Numbered from the stretch's first letter, positions 21,585 through 32,738 are shown. The stretch is DNA of 64,000 nucleotides from Hemicordylus capensis (GCF_027244095.1 NC_069660.1:283238863-283302862), one strand, 5' to 3'. Notes: generated by a model from the sequence alone, not told the origin. Program-made: numbers and translations.

Positions 21585-22785
21585 ATATTCAATGTTAAGG
21601 GGCAAAAATCCAGTTTGTGTTTTTTTAAAAAAAGTTTGACACCATTTCTATATAGTAATTCTGAAATAAGAGAGCAAGCAGTCTCAACTTTTTATTGAAG
21701 GAAAAAGTATGTGTCTTTGGTATGCAGATCTGGTATTCAGGGCCATTTAACCATTTATAAGAATAGTAAGCATTCTGAATAAGCAAATTGGGCAAAGATA
21801 TTTCTTAGGAGGAACCACATATGCCCCTTCATTAAATGGCTTCCCGCAGCTACTTGGCTAATGGCAGATGCTGAAAAACAATCATTTGTTTGAGAGCTTG
21901 TGGAAAAGTCAAGTTCTTCATTTCTAGTGGTCAAGACACGCCCTTCAGTTAGGTGTATGAACTCTTCTCTAAAGAGTAAAACTAGATCTGATGTGCAATA
22001 GGACACAGCATCTTCTGAGGTTCAGGAGGGGGGAGCCCCAATTTCAATGCAGTTGTGGGGTGGACCATGAGTTTGATCAGAGCAGCAGTGAGGGGTGCTT
22101 AATTCTGTGTCTACTAAAATTCTCCATCAACTATTTTAGGATCCCCCTTGCATTTCTTTTGTAATTTAGACTCCTCGGTTTCTTTACAGTTCAGCAATAT
22201 CACTGCTTCCAGCAGGGGGCTCAGAAGTGCAGATATTTCTGTAAAGCAGTGCTTTCTTAGTCCATCAGGAGAGCTTTCAACAGCCTCACGTTACATCCCT
22301 TTGGAGTTCCAACTGCGACTAACTCCCAGTGCTTCTTATAAAAGCAACTTAGAGGGTGAGATTTGGGGCAGGTACCCCATGGTGTTACAGGAAGGGAGAA
22401 TTTAACTCCCTTCCCCCTGTACCAATTGCCCAACAAATCTTCATCCACAGAGGAAGCAGACCACACTGTATGGGACTGCATGTTCCACCTCCATGGTTAA
22501 CAGTAGCTTCTAAGGGGGAATTTTGGGACCAGAACTATGGTATAAGGGAAAGGGTTGGATCCCTTCTTCCTGTACCATGTGGCTCCAATCCAAACTGGAG
22601 CCTTCCCTCAAAGCTGCTTCTCTTTTTAAAAAGAGCTATCTAACCAAATCCTTGTTTGTAAATCTTTGTAGATATATGATGCACAAACAACCATTTTGTA
22701 TATAATTGTGCTTTGGTAACATACTGTATGCTTTGGTAGTTTGTTGGTTCAATAAAAAAAAATCTTGTCCTAAAAAAACCCCCGT
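21585..22785 (-). other. TP53INP1: Intron 1, mostly unassigned, with an internal duplication
   Basis: About 22370-22460 and 22540-22610 share 'ggaagggagaatttaactcc / gggaaagggttggatccctt' type sequence with 'ctgtaccat' words, as if a small unit were duplicated. It ends in 'ttcaataaaaaaaa', a possible retroposed 3' end at 22750-22770. Confidence 0.4.
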
Positions 22786-22968
22786 CCTATCTTGGAGAAG
22801 CCAGGGAGGGAACTTGAAAGCCTCTGCTCTTCCCAGAGCGGCTCCATCCCAAGGGGAATATCTTACAGTGCTCACACATCAAGTCTCCCATTCAAATGCA
22901 ACCAGGGTGGACCATGCTTAGCTAAGGGAACAAGTCATGCCTGCTACCACAAGACCAGCTCTCCTCTC
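22783..22968 (-). mobile_element. 5S/tRNA-Ala composite SINE, head and part of body
   Basis: Reverse copy with 'tatcttggagaagccagg', 'cagagcggctccatccc', 'gtctcccattcaaatgcaac' (5S C-box-like, reversed) and 'gcttagctaaggg'. Confidence 0.88.
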
Positions 22969-22972
22969 CCTA

Positions 22973-23137
22973 GAGTCCTATTCAGACCTTTTTGTACAAG
23001 TGTCTAGATTTCTGTACACTCATACATGTGTTTGTGTGGATGACTGTACCTGTGTTCATTTAAGAGTGCAGGGTACAGATAGGAAGTGTACTGCTGTACC
23101 TGTTATCAACATAACGTGCGAATTGTACCTGTGTACA
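22973..23137. mobile_element. MITE, GCCCTRTTCA family, right end lost
   Basis: Left end 'gtcctattcagacc' and inner 'tgtgtggatgactgtacctg' match 24451-24629. It is cut at the right by a SINE fragment. Confidence 0.6.
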
Positions 23138-23198
23138 AACCACAGGGCTCTGTGGCCACCAGGAGTCAAAATAAACTTGACAGCACACTTTACCTTTA
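23138..23198 (+). mobile_element. Sauria-type SINE 3' end
   Basis: Only the last 60 bases remain: 'accacagggctctgtggcc' through 'gcacactttaccttta'. Confidence 0.8.
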
Positions 23199-23199
23199 C

Positions 23200-24440
23200 A
23201 CTATGTTCATTATGAGGATTCAACAATTTGAAAAGCTCTCTAAGAACAAGACATGCAAAAGGAATGAGACTGTGCAAAACAGTAACTTGTTTTAGAAGTT
23301 ATTCCAATAAGTTTTAGATGGGTGTTCCCAAATGTGGGACAGAGTAAGAGTTACCTACCCTTAGAGGAGCCCACCCCACGTTTTCTGCAAGATTCACTGT
23401 ACTGGGAATGCTAGAAGACATGCTTAGATTCAACAGACCTTCTTAGGGAGGTAACTTTCCTACATCTCAGCAAAAAGAGCTATTGACTATATCCCACCCC
23501 CAGTCAGCAGAATTGCCACCCAAAATGGAGGCCAACTGGAAGAAGGCACAGCCCAAGCAGTCAATCATGCAGAGATACAGTGAACAGTCGCCTCTGTGGA
23601 TGGGTGCTTTGGACTCGCAGAAATCTTCAAATTATTCAGTTCAGTTATTCCTTCTGGCATAGTTGCTTGGGAACTGCTGCCCTAGATACAGTATGGTACA
23701 GGTACCGTTTGCTCCACAAAATGTTAATTGCATTTGGTTTTTTGACTCTCATTCCAAGGAAACACAGGAATATTAAGGAGAGCAAAGTAATGAGTTCAAG
23801 GTAGGTGTGATTCTGTCTTCACATTCAACTTGTGTGCCAATGCCACCCACTGATCTGTCTGCCCCTTTACTTAACTTCAGCTAAAAAGATAACAGCATAC
23901 AATGGTAACAATAGCCATTGACTGAACTATTCTGCCCAAGAGCTGGCTGGAGACAAAAATAAAGCATCTAGGCTTCCATGACCACCATGCCTCCTGTTTC
24001 TCAAGGTACCTCCTGTTTGACAACCATCTGCCTGGTGTTTCCCCCGATATCTGCTATATATACTTCAGACATGTATACATCTTCCTCCTCCCAGACCTTC
24101 TGATTGACTTGATTGTTACATGAGTGCACAACATCATTTATTTGGTCTTTTACCAACACACAGGAAGACAAAGTTTTAATCATGTATATAACATTATAGC
24201 CCACTTTATCCATATAATTGGTATTGCATTTTTCATGTTGCTAGCTACCTTGAGCACTTATTTAAAATGGAAATACATTTAATACTGGGGAGAATCCAGA
24301 TTAAATTAGTCATGACTAAGTCTCACCAAAATTAATAGAACTTGTTATTTGTGACAACTTGTCTAACTGGTGGAACCCAGGAGTTTCTGCATGCTCTACT
24401 ACTGAACTATGGCACTGCCTCAAAAGATGCAAATGCCAGC
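23200..24440 (-). other. TP53INP1: Intron 1, apparently unique DNA
   Basis: No repeat, exon or RNA gene recognised. Confidence 0.5.
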
Positions 24441-24450
24441 CACCTGAATA

Positions 24451-24629
24451 GCCCTATTCATGCATTATGTTGTGCCTGTGTTCAGACAGCTGTACACATG
24501 CATGTTTTGTGTGAATGACTGTACGTACATTCATGTTAAAGCTGAGTCTGGGTACAGGTCTCTGAAATACATAATAGAGATAAGCAGTAAAGTGCTGTAT
24601 CTGTGTTCAACATGACATGTGAACAGGGC
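24451..24629. mobile_element. MITE, GCCCTRTTCA family with TA flanks
   Basis: Inverted ends GCCCTATTCATGCATTATGT and ACATGACATGTGAACAGGGC, flanked by TA (24449-24450 and 24630-24631). Best copy of the family, 179 bp. Confidence 0.82.
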
Positions 24630-24639
24630 TAATGTGACT

Positions 24640-25980
24640 GTAGGCTTGTCACATTTGAAATTGGGGCATTGCTAGGTACTTAAAAAGATACCAGGCCCAC
24701 AACCTCCCTTTTGATAATTAAACTCAAAAGTACTCCCAAGAATATCTTGTTTAAAGTCTAACATAATATATACTAATATAGCAGCAGAGAGCTAGAGTTC
24801 ATTCTCACTTTCATACTCTATGCAGATGCCTCCACGGCTATTCCTTTCTGAAAGAGGGAGGTGGCTGGTGAGATTCAGGGCCCTGATCAGTTCACTGGAG
24901 CTCTGTGCCCCATGGGCCATCCCCTAATGAGGTCTCCATTTGAAATGGATAAAGGTCCCTGCCTTTCAGAGCTGCATGGCAGGCAAGTTAAACAGCTAAA
25001 TATTTCCCTAGCATGGTGTTACAATGTGGAAAGCTACACTAGTTAATTTCTGCCTTCTCTGCAGCCCAATAAGTGAAATCTAAGGGACCAGCATCGTCCC
25101 TAGAGGTGTTAATCTATCTTAGGGAGTCTGGTATGTCAGCTTGGACTGCTATTATAGGTCAAAACCAACACCCAGAATTGTGTGCCCCAAAGGTCCATTG
25201 GAATGGCAGATGCCTACAGACCGATGTAATACGTTTTCAACTGGTGTAGATGAGATTTGCAGGTAGTTTTCAAAATGAGTCACGGAATAACTCAAGACAA
25301 CACAAATAGCAAAATTAGACTCCAAAAATGGAAAATAGTGCATTTTGCAATGATTGCAGTGTATGTTTTGTCTCAACTTTTCCTCAGGGAAATATTTTAA
25401 AAAAAAACCAGATCTTGCAGGCAAACCTCACAAGCCTGAGGTCTGTCTTTGAATACAAATTATATGAAGAGCCAAGGCTCAAAATACATTGGAATCATCT
25501 AAAAAAAAAAAATTTCCACCAGTTAGGACTTTCCCCCGCTTGCCATCACTGCCCTCAAGGATAACCCCATATACAATGTGTTAGTTTCTGGCCTAGAGAT
25601 TTTGCAAAACCATGAATCACAGGTCCTAACCCGATGGCTACAATCATAACTTGGACCCAGCCTCCATTATCCATGCAGGAAAATGAGGTGGTTGAATGTA
25701 TTTTGAGTGTTCCACTGTATAAAACTCCTAGCACAGTAGGGAGTAGGGTGGGAACATTCTTTAGTGATGTGACAGCTTTTTACAAAACGGGTATGGTGTC
25801 ATAACCCAGAGCTACACAGGAGGACATACCTGGTTTGAACTGTGCCTCTGCCATCAACTCACTGGGTGTCCTTAACCACTCTTGCTCCTATCTGCAATAT
25901 AAGGTTAATAATAATGACCCACCTTAAGAGTTGTATCACTACAGCAAGACAATGCACTATAAAATGATTTGAGCATTCTA
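24640..25980 (-). other. TP53INP1: Intron 1, apparently unique DNA
   Basis: No repeat, exon or RNA gene recognised. Confidence 0.5.
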
Positions 25981-25984
25981 AAGC

Positions 25985-26830
25985 GTTCAAAATATTGGTA
26001 TATATTATTAACTTGTATACCGTCTATATACTCCAAAGGCTCTAGGCAGTTCACAAAAACAAAACAACAAACCAAGCTGTTAAAATAATTTAAAACACTC
26101 AAAATTATTTTTTAAAAAACCCTCTGGCTTTTAAAAAAAAGTGCCTTAAGGGCTCTTTTAAAGGTGGGTAAAGATGTTAATGCTTGACTAACAAGCAGAA
26201 GGTTGCTGGTTCGAATCCCTGCCGGTATGTTTCTCAGACTATGGGAAATACCTGTATCGGGGAGCAGCGATATAGGAAGATGCTGAAAGGCACAATCTCA
26301 TACTGGTAAACCCCTCCTGTATTTCACCAAAAGGGCTCTGTGGGCGCCAGGAGTTGAAATCAATTTGACGGCACACTTTACCTTTAAAAATGTTAAACTA
26401 CAAATGTCTACAGGGAGTGCATTCCACAACCCAGGAGATACTACAGAGAAGGCCTGTTCGAGTCACCGCTAGACGAACTGACGGCATAAGGAGATGGACC
26501 TCTCTCTATGACCTTAATGTGCGGTGGAGATCATGCAGAAGAAGGTGCTCTCCCCAGTAATCCAGTCCTAAGCCGTTTAGGGTTTCAAAAGGTAATTACC
26601 AGCATTTTGTATTTCACCCAGAAACCTAATGGTAACCAATGCAATTGTTTTAACACAGGCGTAATATGTTCTCTCCGAGAAGTCCCGGAGCCCAATCTAG
26701 CTGCTGCATTTTGGACCAACGGAAGCCTCTGAACTACATACAAAGGCAACCCCACATAGAGCACATTGTAGTAGTCAAGCCTAGAGGTTACCAGAGAGTG
26801 CACCTCAGTTTGAGATAGTATTTATATAGT
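25985..26830 (-). mobile_element. LINE 3'-region fragment (CR1/L3-like) split by a SINE
   Basis: Left part 25985-26180 begins with the 'tatataccgtctatatactc' LINE 3' motif. Right part 26389-26830 has 'gcattttggaccaacggaag' and 'gagcacattgtagtagtcaa', words of an old CR1-related 3' region common in reptiles. A Sauria-type SINE lies between. Family is inferred. Confidence 0.55.
26180..26388 (+). mobile_element. Sauria-type SINE
   Basis: A canonical B-box GGTTCGAATCC lies at 26208-26218. 'gcagcgatataggaagatgc', 'aaacccctcctgtatttcac', 'gggctctgtgggcgccagg' and the 3' end 'gacggcacactttaccttta' follow. A short central deletion removes 'gagatggcaatg'. Confidence 0.92.
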
Positions 26831-28160
26831 CCTGAAATAACTAAGTATTCAAAAATAGCAGCAACTAACTGCTGCTTGAGGTGGCACAAGAAATCCCTCT
26901 ACCTGCAAGTCCAGCGTGATACAGTCTACGCTTTCACTTCAGGATTCTACCACCTCATTTTGAGCCATGTATAAGCTAAGCCGTAGAGGATTAGTTCATA
27001 CCTTTGTCCGCTCTTTACTATGTTTACGGTGTGTGGATTCTCTTATAACATTTGAGAACTACTATACAAATATAAAATATAGTTTCAAAGGAAAAATTAA
27101 AGTGTGTCTATTTTCTTAACTGGTAAGCTTCTCCCCACCACCCCAACCCTGGAAATCCATCCTACAAGTATTCTCTAGTTCTGAACAACAAATACAATCA
27201 TGAGGTTTCCACCCACAAAACAACTCTGTCCAGAGTAATTTCAGAAGTCCTCAGAAGCCTATAGGAATTCTCAGATATTGCACCAGATTAAGTAGTTTGT
27301 GGGTTGCAGCTGGGTGAGTCAGACTTAGCAGAAAATGATGTGAAATAGCCTTTGTGAAGCAAAACAAACTCACCGGAAAAGTTGCCTAATACTGCAGACT
27401 TCTGTGTAAAAATAAACACTTGTGAAACAGAGACAAATTGCTATCTCCTCTTCACAGGGATCAAGGTGAAAACGGTTCAGTGACCTAGGTCTCCAGTGCA
27501 GGAAGCCACAGGACTCTAGGAGCCCTTCCTCCTTCTGCCTCAGAAGTAATAACACCAATTACTTGTAGGTAGGGAAGCAGTGGTTGGACTCAGTCCAGAC
27601 ACTTTCTTCCCTTAACTGTCCAGCACTTAAGGTGGGGGAAAGGTGCCTGGACCCAGTCCAGCCACCATTTTCCTGCCTAGAAGTGACTGGCGCTGTCACT
27701 ACTTACAGCATCAACAATGTTAGATGATGCAAGAGTGCTCAATCCACAAGCTGTTGGGTGAGAGTTTTTCTCCACCCTCTCGCCTCTAACAGCTTTGTTG
27801 TCTTCCAGTAAGCGACCCACAGAAGTAGAAATTGCTCATGGTAGATCAGGGTGATAAACGTGTTCCTCAGGTGGCCTCCCAAACCACACGCCCAGCAGTT
27901 CTCAGGGACTTCGAGCTCTGGCACATCACTGGTGCTTTCATAATATGGTCAACAGAGTATGAATTTTCTCCTGAGATTGGTTTTCTTTAACATATACACA
28001 AAGCTTGAGAACCCACCTGATACTCAAATCAAGATATGCAGTCCAATCCTATGCATGTTTACTCAGAGGCAAGAGCTACTGAATTCAATGAAGACCACTC
28101 TAGTATGTATGTTTATGGCTTTAGCCTGAGGGTCAAACGGTGCTTGCAAACATATGCTAC
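26831..28160 (-). other. TP53INP1: Intron 1, mostly unassigned
   Basis: Only 28030-28130 is recognised, as an old dispersed repeat ('cagtccaatcctatgcatg', 'ttactcagaggcaag'). Confidence 0.5.
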
Positions 28161-28172
28161 AGAGCAGGGCTG

Positions 28173-28408
28173 CTCAGGTGTTGACCTACAACTCCCATAA
28201 TTTTATGCTGTTTTTAAATTGTTAAACTTTTTTAACCTTTTATATCTGTTTTAATGTCATTGTTAACTGCCCAGAGACTAAAGTTGGGGCGGTATACAAA
28301 TTAAATAAACAAACAAACAAACAAACAATCCCTGGCTATTGGCCACTGTGGCTGGGGATTATGGAAGTTGTAGTCCAAACAGCTGGGGGGCCTAAGTTGA
28401 GCAGGCCT
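28173..28408. mobile_element. Palindromic MITE split by an L2-like tail
   Basis: Left part 'cagggctgctcaggtg...acctacaactcccataat' and right part 'ggctggggattatggaagtt...gagcaggcctg' are inverted halves of the 2993 family. The L2-like 3' end 'aactgcccagagac...ggggcggtatacaaatt' with an AAAC tail occupies 28200-28327. Flanks CTACAGAG and CTTTAGAG match at 6 of 8. Confidence 0.7.
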
Positions 28409-28682
28409 GCTTTAGAGGTATGCTCCAAACCACAAGTGTCTCTTACTTCATTAGACAGCCCTGGTTCCGCACCCCACCGCCTAAGCTGAGAAGGACCTTG
28501 ATGCAGTGGAGCAAATTGCTGATTCAGGTTAACCTCCCACTCTTGGTTCCACTCAGCACTGGAAGCTCCTGTAGCTGGTATAATAAAATAAGAACCCCGG
28601 CTGGTTCTTATGCCACTTCAAAGCATGCCTCAACAGCATGCATTTGTGTGAATGTCTAGTTTGACTCTTGGCCCCCCCACGA

Positions 28683-28730
28683 TTCTCACATGGCCCAAGT
28701 GGTTCCTATGCTACTTGGGTCATGTGAGAA
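28683..28730. repeat. 48-nt imperfect hairpin
   Basis: TTCTCACATGGCCCAAGT and ACTTGGGTCATGTGAGAA pair at 17 of 18 positions around a 12-nt loop. Confidence 0.8.
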
Positions 28731-29084
28731 AACACCAGGAGACATGGGAAGATTCCATGCTTACAGTTCCTCCCCATGCCATCACCCTCCCCCACCAGGA
28801 AAGGACAAGGTTGGCATGGGGAGCAGCTTCAGGGGAGTCTCCTCCCACACAACTCAGGGCTCCTCCTGTTAGTGTCGTGCTGCAAGGGAAGTCATACTGC
28901 AATGGCTTCTATGCCACCACTGTCTACAGAAAGCCAGTTTACCCATTCAGAAAAAGGCAGGTGCCTTTTTTTGCTTCGGTTGCCTGCCCTAAGCAGCTTG
29001 ATGAAGTAGGCTATTCCCGGGGGGCGGGGGGGTCCCATGCGTGTGTGTACTCTTCAAAGTTGTCTTTGATGCAAGGGAGAAGCC

Positions 29085-29430
29085 CAGAGGTGTAGCAAGC
29101 TGGGCGGTGACCCAGCTCACCGTCACATCGCCCACTGCCCCTGCATTTCCCCTCCCGTTGCTACTGTGGAGAGTGAGTGTGCTTGAGAGCGACAAAAGAG
29201 AACCATCCAGCCCGTGGAGCAAGCACTTTGCAGGCTGGAGAGAGCAGAAGCATCTTTGTGATGACGCAGAGGGAGGAGTGTGGCCGGTAGCCCCCCAGCT
29301 TCCACAGCAGGGGTTGGATGGGAAGCAGTGGGGGGGAGGGGTGTCCTGGGAGGTTCGGGGGGTGCTTTGGTGGCCCCCATGGCCTGCAGCCCGGGGATTT
29401 TCCCTCCATTGTTCCTATGTGGCTGGATCA
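29085..29430. mobile_element. Possible hAT-like element, right end unclear
   Basis: It starts CAGAGGTGTAGCAAGCTGGG, a typical hAT-like end. The GC-rich interior resembles other MITE interiors. No matching right end was found. Confidence 0.35.
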
Positions 29431-29499
29431 ATCCTGTATATACTCACCTGGGTGTAAACGCCTCTGGCCTGAAGGGACTTGCTTCCAAATTATGCTGCA

Positions 29500-29780
29500 T
29501 GGGACAAGAGCCTTACAGCACGATCCTATGCAAACTTGCATAGAAAGGAACCCAATGGGACTTACTTCTGAGTAGACACGAAGATGATTGAGATAGCAAG
29601 AATGCAACCCCAGACACACTTGCATAGACGTTTGCCTCCCAGGGGCAAACGAACTTATTCACAAACGAGACTCAAGTGAATTTATTTCCAAGTAGACATG
29701 CTTGGAAGTGGGTAAAGAAAAGATAAATAAAATTAAAGGGAAAAAAATAAAGAAAAAGAAAAAGAATAAAGAAAAAAACC
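29500..29780. other. Old dispersed repeat and A-rich tract
   Basis: 'acgatcctatgcaaacttgc' and 'aatgggacttacttctgag' mark a short repeat common in this window; 29640-29700 looks like a second one. An (A)n(GAAA)n stretch follows at 29720-29780. Confidence 0.55.
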
Positions 29781-30039
29781 TGGCTAAACTTTGGGAATGC
29801 GTGTACTATTACCACCAGTATGTACAGCTTGGTGTTTGATGATGGCTAACAGGGCTTCACTTAAATTTATTGTGTTTATTTTCATAATGTATATAGGGCT
29901 TCGCTTATATTTCATAAGTTTGTACTCCACCTTCCCGTTTCCTCCCTCCTATAAACCTCCCTGTACCAGAATAGGATCTCCATGAAATGTGATGACCTGG
30001 CTTGCCCTTATCCTTGAAGAAAAGAAGAGGGAAAGGGAG

Positions 30040-30800
30040 CAGTTGAGTCACACATCTGGTTTGTTTTGATCGCAGAGTGACCCCTCCCTGGGCGGCGCCG
30101 CCTGGCTGCTTCTCCGAGGTTAGTCACACCTGATCGCAGCTCAAGAAAGTGTGTCCAAGATCCGTCCACAAAGAAACAGCAGCAGGGGGAGAAGCAGCCT
30201 GGGCGGTCCCTAGACCCTGCAACAAAACAGGATATGCAAAGGAGCAGGCAACCCGATACAGTCCCAGCCCCTCGGATGGATCGGGCACCCTCGGCTCCTC
30301 CCTTGCCCGACTCCCCCGCCCCTCCAGGGGGCAGAGACAAGAAGGGGGTCAAATTGCGAATGCAGCAGCTACTGCGGCGGCCGGTTGCGAGCGGGGAGAG
30401 GAAGTTGAGAACATAAATAAAACAAGATCGTCGCTGCGAGGCACAACCGTGTCGTGCTTCTACCGGGCCAGACGCTCCATGCTCCGGCGAAGAAGGCAGC
30501 GGGGTGGGGATAGAAAAGGTGACCTGTCCGCTTGGGAGAGATGTCGAAGGCCGGAGAATCCTTTCTCTGCATGCCAGACCGCTAGCCGGAGGGAGGCCGA
30601 TCTCTCCGGGCGCCACTCGCGCAGAGCCGCCCCGTGCTTTGATGCCCAACGCAACAGGCAGCCCGCGCGGCTCAGGCACAACACGCTCCCTTCTCTTCCT
30701 TTACATAAAGTTTGTCCCCCACGGCTATTACTCCGGGGGAGCACGCAGCGTGACGCCCACTTCACGCACGCTTGGACCTGCAGCGCGTTTTCTTAGGAAA
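30040..30800. promoter_or_regulatory. GC-rich, CpG-rich island in intron 1
   Basis: This 0.75 kb stretch has frequent CG dinucleotides, unlike the surrounding A/T-rich DNA, and an AP-1-like TGAGTCA at about 30044. It could be an alternative TP53INP1 promoter or the start of an opposite-strand transcript. Open frames on both strands reach 220 codons but have no recognisable product and are expected in GC-rich DNA. Confidence 0.5.
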
Positions 30801-30829
30801 GAAAAGGCTGCAAGCGCCGAACTCCAACC

Positions 30830-31300
30830 CGCTTAATCCTCTTTGGCCAACAGTAATCCCATGCGCATTTAATCCTATTGCACACACCGGAATTTACCTC
30901 CGAGTAAACGTGCACAGGACCGCCATGTATACTCCTCTATTTTAAACCGAGTGTCACCGAAAACAGTGAGACTTTACTGCCAAGTAAACGTGCTTATTAG
31001 CGAGTTTTAAATCGCTTTTAAAATCCTACAATTTTGGATTAACGGAGTGTGGATTGGGACTTAAACCCTATCAAGAGAACATCGTGATTCTAAGAGAAGT
31101 CGTCCCACACCACTTCTAGCGCAGCTGCATTTGAGTCAGCGGGGCTACTCTAGAGTAAGGGAGTTAAACTGCAGCTTTTAACGAATGCACACTCAGACTG
31201 CAATCCTAGCGGTCATGAAGGAAGGCTCATTGTGTTCAATGGACTTTACTCTCAGGAAAACGTGTTCAGGATCGAGGCAGTACGACTTGCTAACAAAACT
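30830..31300. repeat. Three decayed copies of a short dispersed repeat
   Basis: 'tttacctccgagtaaacgtg', 'actgccaagtaaacgtgc' and 'gttcaatggactttactctc' are variants of the same 'cttactcccaagtaagtg' repeat, lying between the two CpG islands. Confidence 0.5.
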
Positions 31301-31707
31301 ACGCCACAAGTGGTTTGTGTGAGCGGATTAAGCAGCAAGTTCCTTTTGAGCAAGTGGGGAGCGGCGGGAAAAAAGGGTGGTTTTTTAAAATTCTAGTTTA
31401 GCTCTTTCCACACAAACTCCAGTCTTGCTTCCCCCGCTTTTGTATACAACTTTGTATAGTAACGGTACGTCTCACAGAGCGGTGCTCCATCCACGGACCG
31501 AAGGGGCAGCCGGAGGAAACCCGCCTGGAGAGAGCCCCACCTGCCCGAGTGAGTCTCCTGCCCTCAGCCGGGTATAAAAAGCCCAAGTTGGTCAGCAGCT
31601 GAACTGGAAATCCCCTGGTGTCCCGTTCAGGCACCCCCCCCCCCAAGCGCCCCTGCCTCCAGAATGCTGGAGACGAATCGCATTGGCGGTCGGAGCACAT
31701 CCAGCGG

Positions 31708-31717
31708 GAACATGCCC
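31708..31717. promoter_or_regulatory. p53 half-site GAACATGCCC
   Basis: It fits RRRCWWGYYY fully. The adjacent AGGCACGGCA fits at 7 of 10, keeping the core C and G. It lies about 110 bp inside intron 1. TP53INP1 is an established p53 target, so this is a reasonable candidate element, not a proven one. Confidence 0.4.
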
Positions 31718-31824
31718 AGGCACGGCACGGCGCGCCTCTAACGCCAAGTACAGCGCCGAGCACGTAAAGGTCACTGTGGTAACCTCACGGGACAAAAGGA
31801 CACCGGCGAGCAGCCTCCACTCAC

Positions 31825-31957
31825 CGTCGTCCGCAAACACCAGGGCAAAGAGAACCGGGACGGCAGCTATTGAGGTAGATGCGGAGCGGAGACAAGCGAT
31901 GGTCCCTCCGAAGGCTTTGGCTGCCAGACGCCCAAAGTCTTCTTGCAGCGGCCAGTC
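31825..31957 (-). other. TP53INP1: TP53INP1 non-coding exon 1 (predicted)
   Basis: The donor GACG|GTGAGT (exon ends 31825) is close to consensus and lies in the CpG island. No ATG occurs in the exon, so it would be 5'UTR. The 5' limit is a guess about 30 bases from the TATA-like word. Confidence 0.5.
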
Positions 31958-32139
31958 TCAGCTCCCCGCTGAGTCTTTTGTTGTTATAGAATCCGGCGAA
32001 CAGCTGATCGGCAGCGGCCGCCCCTGGCCCCGCCCCGGCTCCCCCTTCTCATCCCGCGCGGGGCCGGACTACGACGCAGGCAGCACCAATGTGAGCCTCG
32101 CGGTGCTCGGGGCCGCGCCGGGACAGGCTGTCACTAACG

Positions 32140-32145
32140 CACGTG
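32140..32145. promoter_or_regulatory. E-box CACGTG (CLEAR/M-box-like)
   Basis: On the minus strand the context is ATCACGTGCG, a fit to MIT/TFE M-boxes. It lies about 180 bp upstream of the guessed start site. Confidence 0.35.
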
Positions 32146-32205
32146 ATCCGGCGCTGAGCCACGGAGCAAGACAAGTCCGCAGCCGGGAGCAAGCCCGGGC
32201 AACAA

Positions 32206-32245
32206 AAGGAAGAAGAAGAAGAGGAGGAGGAGGAGGAGGAGGATA
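32206..32245. repeat. (GAA/GGA)n purine tract
   Basis: Purine-only triplet repeats at the upstream edge of the CpG island. Confidence 0.9.
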
Positions 32246-32738
32246 AGGGGGGAAGAGCGCTCGAGGTGGGGGGGGGAGGAATGACGGGGGGAGGAGAGAG
32301 CCAGGCAGGAAGCGGGGGGACGAGATGTGAAGAACTGTGTTTGGGAGACAAAGTGGAAAAATACAAGATAAGAGGAGAAGGGGAGGATGGAGGCCGGAGG
32401 GAAAGCCAGGAAATGCTCCGTCCTTGTTTATTTCCATCCTCGTCATTCCTGCTCAGAATAATACAGACACATCGCATGGTGGGAAAACTCAAGTCCTTAT
32501 CTCAGCAGCTGGGCAACTTGCACGCCACTTAAGAATTCCGCTCAGCAGCGAAGTAGACATTTTCTAGAACTTGATTGAGGAATAAAGAGGCTCTTCCTTG
32601 AGGGATTCCAATTCATTCCCGAGGGTTACCTGTCCTGTTAGTCAATTAGGTAAAAAAAAAACATGCCTAAGAGAACGGTGGCACCTTAAAGACTGCCAGG
32701 TTTCTTGAAGCATAAGTGTTCATGGACTAATTCAGGGG

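Larger units (their letters stand above)
6990..31957 (-). other. TP53INP1: TP53INP1 transcription unit (predicted)
   Basis: TP53INP1 encodes a stress-induced nuclear and autophagic protein that is a known p53 target in mammals. It binds LC3/GABARAP and supports p53 phosphorylation. Visible here are non-coding exon 1 (ending 31825), exon 2 (16393-16118), exon 3 (14379-13986) and exon 4 (from 11650), all with GT-AG borders on the minus strand. Intron lengths are about 15.4 kb, 1.7 kb and 2.3 kb. The outer limits are inferred: the start from a CpG island with a TATA-like word, the end from an AATAAA on the minus strand at 7014-7009. The four-exon layout agrees with the known human gene. Confidence 0.85.
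31440..32250 (-). promoter_or_regulatory. TP53INP1: TP53INP1 CpG-island promoter region (predicted)
   Basis: The stretch is dense in CG dinucleotides and contains the proposed exon 1 donor. It has a TATA-like TATAA on the minus strand at 31988-31984, an E-box with TCACGTG on the minus strand (CACGTG at 32140-32145) and a perfect p53 half-site at 31708-31717. The right edge is a GGA repeat. Promoter assignment follows from gene orientation and CpG content. Confidence 0.7.

Noticed and set aside
26200-26220. tRNA gene suggested by GGTTCGAATCC
   Set aside because: The B-box belongs to a SINE head. No cloverleaf can be closed and the SINE body follows.
30008-30796. Open frames of 215-223 codons on both strands
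   Set aside because: They overlap in the CpG island, match nothing recognised, and long frames on both strands are expected in such DNA.
31826-31930. Coding exon 1 ending SIAAVPVLFALVFADD before the donor
   Set aside because: It looks like a signal peptide but has no ATG in frame after an upstream stop, and TP53INP1 exon 1 is non-coding in human.
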